Source: Sipunculus nudus (Eukaryota > Annelida > Sipuncula > Golfingiida > Sipunculidae). Taken from it: a DNA stretch of 64,000 bases. Made by a program: the position numbers and the translations under genes. The stretch lies in NCBI GenBank assembly GCA_026874595.1, contig CM049318.1, forward strand, positions 2,109,741 through 2,173,740. The letters are read 5' to 3'. The notes below the pieces were generated by a model. That model was not told where the DNA came from. It did not search any database and saw only the letters and a program-made list of their open reading frames with translations. Shown one piece after another: positions 62,377-64,000 of this stretch (its first letter is position 1; each line of letters begins with the position of its first letter).

Positions 62377-63739
62377 CGTTATTCCACTGTAAACTTTGCC
62401 GATATAAGTCCCCTCGCCGCCAAAGTCTCTCCCCAGATGCTTGACACCTTAACTCTCACCCAAACGCTGTCCTCGGAGCACCTTCGTAATTAAATCATGT
62501 GCCCTTATCGATCCCTCACCGGTTAATTTATCCCAGTGTCTCACAAATGCTCATGGGAGCTACTATTTTGCATACACACTAAAACTCAGATGTCACAGGT
62601 CGCACATCGGAAGTATGTGTAAACCGCCAGTTATGACAAAGATGGAGGTGCTGCACGTTGTGCCATGTCCACAATACATCAGCTCTTAAGGCAGCAATAG
62701 CCATAATTCCCTGTAGCTAATTTCAATCCAAAAGTTGTTTTTAATTCATTATAGATCCCACACATTATTTTAGACCTGGTACAGTGTTCTATCTGATGGC
62801 ATACACATTTCTGAACTTTTCATTAATTCAACATGATTTTGTAACATTTAAAAAAAATCAGATAGAACACAGCACCAGATAAAAATAATGTACACTGATT
62901 TTAGATATAAGCATTTTCCAGCGATACAACCTTAACATATACTGTTTTAGTCATAATATTTATTGAAATGTTAACTAGGTATTAAAGTTACAATGTCATA
63001 ATCTGTCATGCTGTGCTGTAAAACATCAAAGAAACTATACAATAAATTAAAACATGACATTCATAAGTTATAATGATCTGTTAATCCATTACAAAAATAT
63101 GCCATCAATGTCTACTACTCAATATATACATTTATGCAGTCTAGTACTTGGATCAGTGTTTTGTACAGAAATTTCTAACTGTACCTCATGTTCATTACTT
63201 TGGCAATCAGTGGAACAGTTCTTATCATAAAATTACCAAATCTTCATTGTAACTTTACCTAATATTTATTTCATCAAATGAATGCAAATATATTTTATTA
63301 CAAATCTTATACATTATTTTAATCAAATAATTTTTAATTAAAAGAAAAAAAAATATTTTTAACATATGTACATATATGAATTGTGCAAGTGCCACTGGTT
63401 TAACAAATGAAGATCTATAATTGCACCACCCATTTTTTAGACATAAAATAACTGAATAAAGTACAATTAAGTAAATTATAAGCTACAGCAGTGCATAAAA
63501 CACTGTAGATGATGAAACCATACATACAAAACAGCAACAGACCCCTGGGGTCTATATTTTATTCTGTGCCACATAACCCTGTGTGTAATGGATGATGAAT
63601 ATGAAATAAAACAGTGAAACTGACTGCAAATGCTATCCCAGCTGAAATCCAATACAAGTAGCACCGTCTCTAGTTAGCTTATCTCTAGTTATCTCTAGAT
63701 CTCTAGTTGCGGCAATTCCTGAGATTTTTGTAGCAAATA

Positions 63740-63907
63740 CAGTTGAACCTGTCTGAAAGACCACCTGTCAAATTAGACCACCTGCCTATTAAGACAACCC
63801 TTAAGTGTACTGGAAGCATTCACACTGGTTATTACTGACCTTTCAGTTAAGACCATCTGTGAATTAAGACCAGTCCCCTTGGTGGTCTTATAACACAGGT
63901 TTCACTG
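63740..63907. mobile_element. MITE with CAGTTGAACCTG ends, copy B
   Basis: Counterpart of 52664-52838, seven bases shorter, with the same TA-flanked ends. Confidence 0.82.
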
Positions 63908-64000
63908 TATTACATTTTGTGAAATTGTAAAATTTTGTGATCCGCAAAAAGATAAAAATTCTGTTAAGAATTTTTCACTCACTTTATATTTAATTTCTCT

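Larger units (their letters stand above)
55200..64000 (+). repeat. Segmental duplication, copy B (runs off the window)
   Basis: Direct repeat of 42310-52936 without the two TA-target insertions. It holds the same DR1-box repeat (perfect TGACCTTTGACCT at 55367-55379 and 55508-55520), fold-back element, 72-bp duplication, poly-G island and MITE. It differs by substitutions and small indels: 16 bp missing near 59442, 9 bp extra near 60320, 10 bp extra near 62552. For a minus-strand gene whose last exon is at 54744-54962 this DNA would lie in or upstream of the gene's next intron. Confidence 0.96.

Overview
This is an animal nuclear genome window, AT-rich and gene-poor, and most likely from a bivalve mollusc. 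That placement is an inference. It rests on spliced-gene architecture, a lineage-type single-exon peptide-like GPCR, a C1GALT1-like exon, and many short dispersed DNA-transposon and SINE families whose motifs I recall from bivalve genomes. Nothing bacterial or viral is apparent.

Layout. 1-1056: repeat debris and a 48-bp in-frame tandem repeat. 1057-25983: a near-perfect satellite of about 260 head-to-tail monomers of about 95 bp, each with a run of 5-18 G ending in GGTACC, organised in irregular higher-order blocks. 25984-26750: the satellite's right flank, with two copies of a dispersed inverted-repeat element, a 24-bp triplication and an inverted satellite fragment. The satellite monomer contains the terminal inverted repeat of that same element, so the array seems to have grown out of its end. 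26751-28709: an Asp/Ser/Leu repeat reading frame and an intact class A GPCR gene (minus strand). 28710-41190: mostly non-coding DNA with two copies of one tRNA-derived SINE, microsatellites and dispersed repeats. 41190-42680: a roughly 285-bp tandem repeat with perfect DR1 nuclear-receptor-type motifs, interrupted by a 397-bp GC-rich insert.

42310-64000 is dominated by a direct tandem segmental duplication with a period of about 12.9 kb. Copy A (42310-52936 and its continuation to 55199) matches copy B (55200 to the window end) closely. Copy A carries two transposon insertions, 1339 bp and 428 bp, each flanked by a TA duplication; copy B has the exact empty site for both. The last coding exon of a C1GALT1-like glycosyltransferase (54744-54962, minus) lies in the part of unit A whose counterpart in unit B falls beyond the window. 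A second terminal exon is therefore predicted just outside.

Genes. Only two coding features are well supported: the GPCR (complete if it starts at the ATG at 28709) and the glycosyltransferase terminal exon. Most other open frames are passages through repeats.
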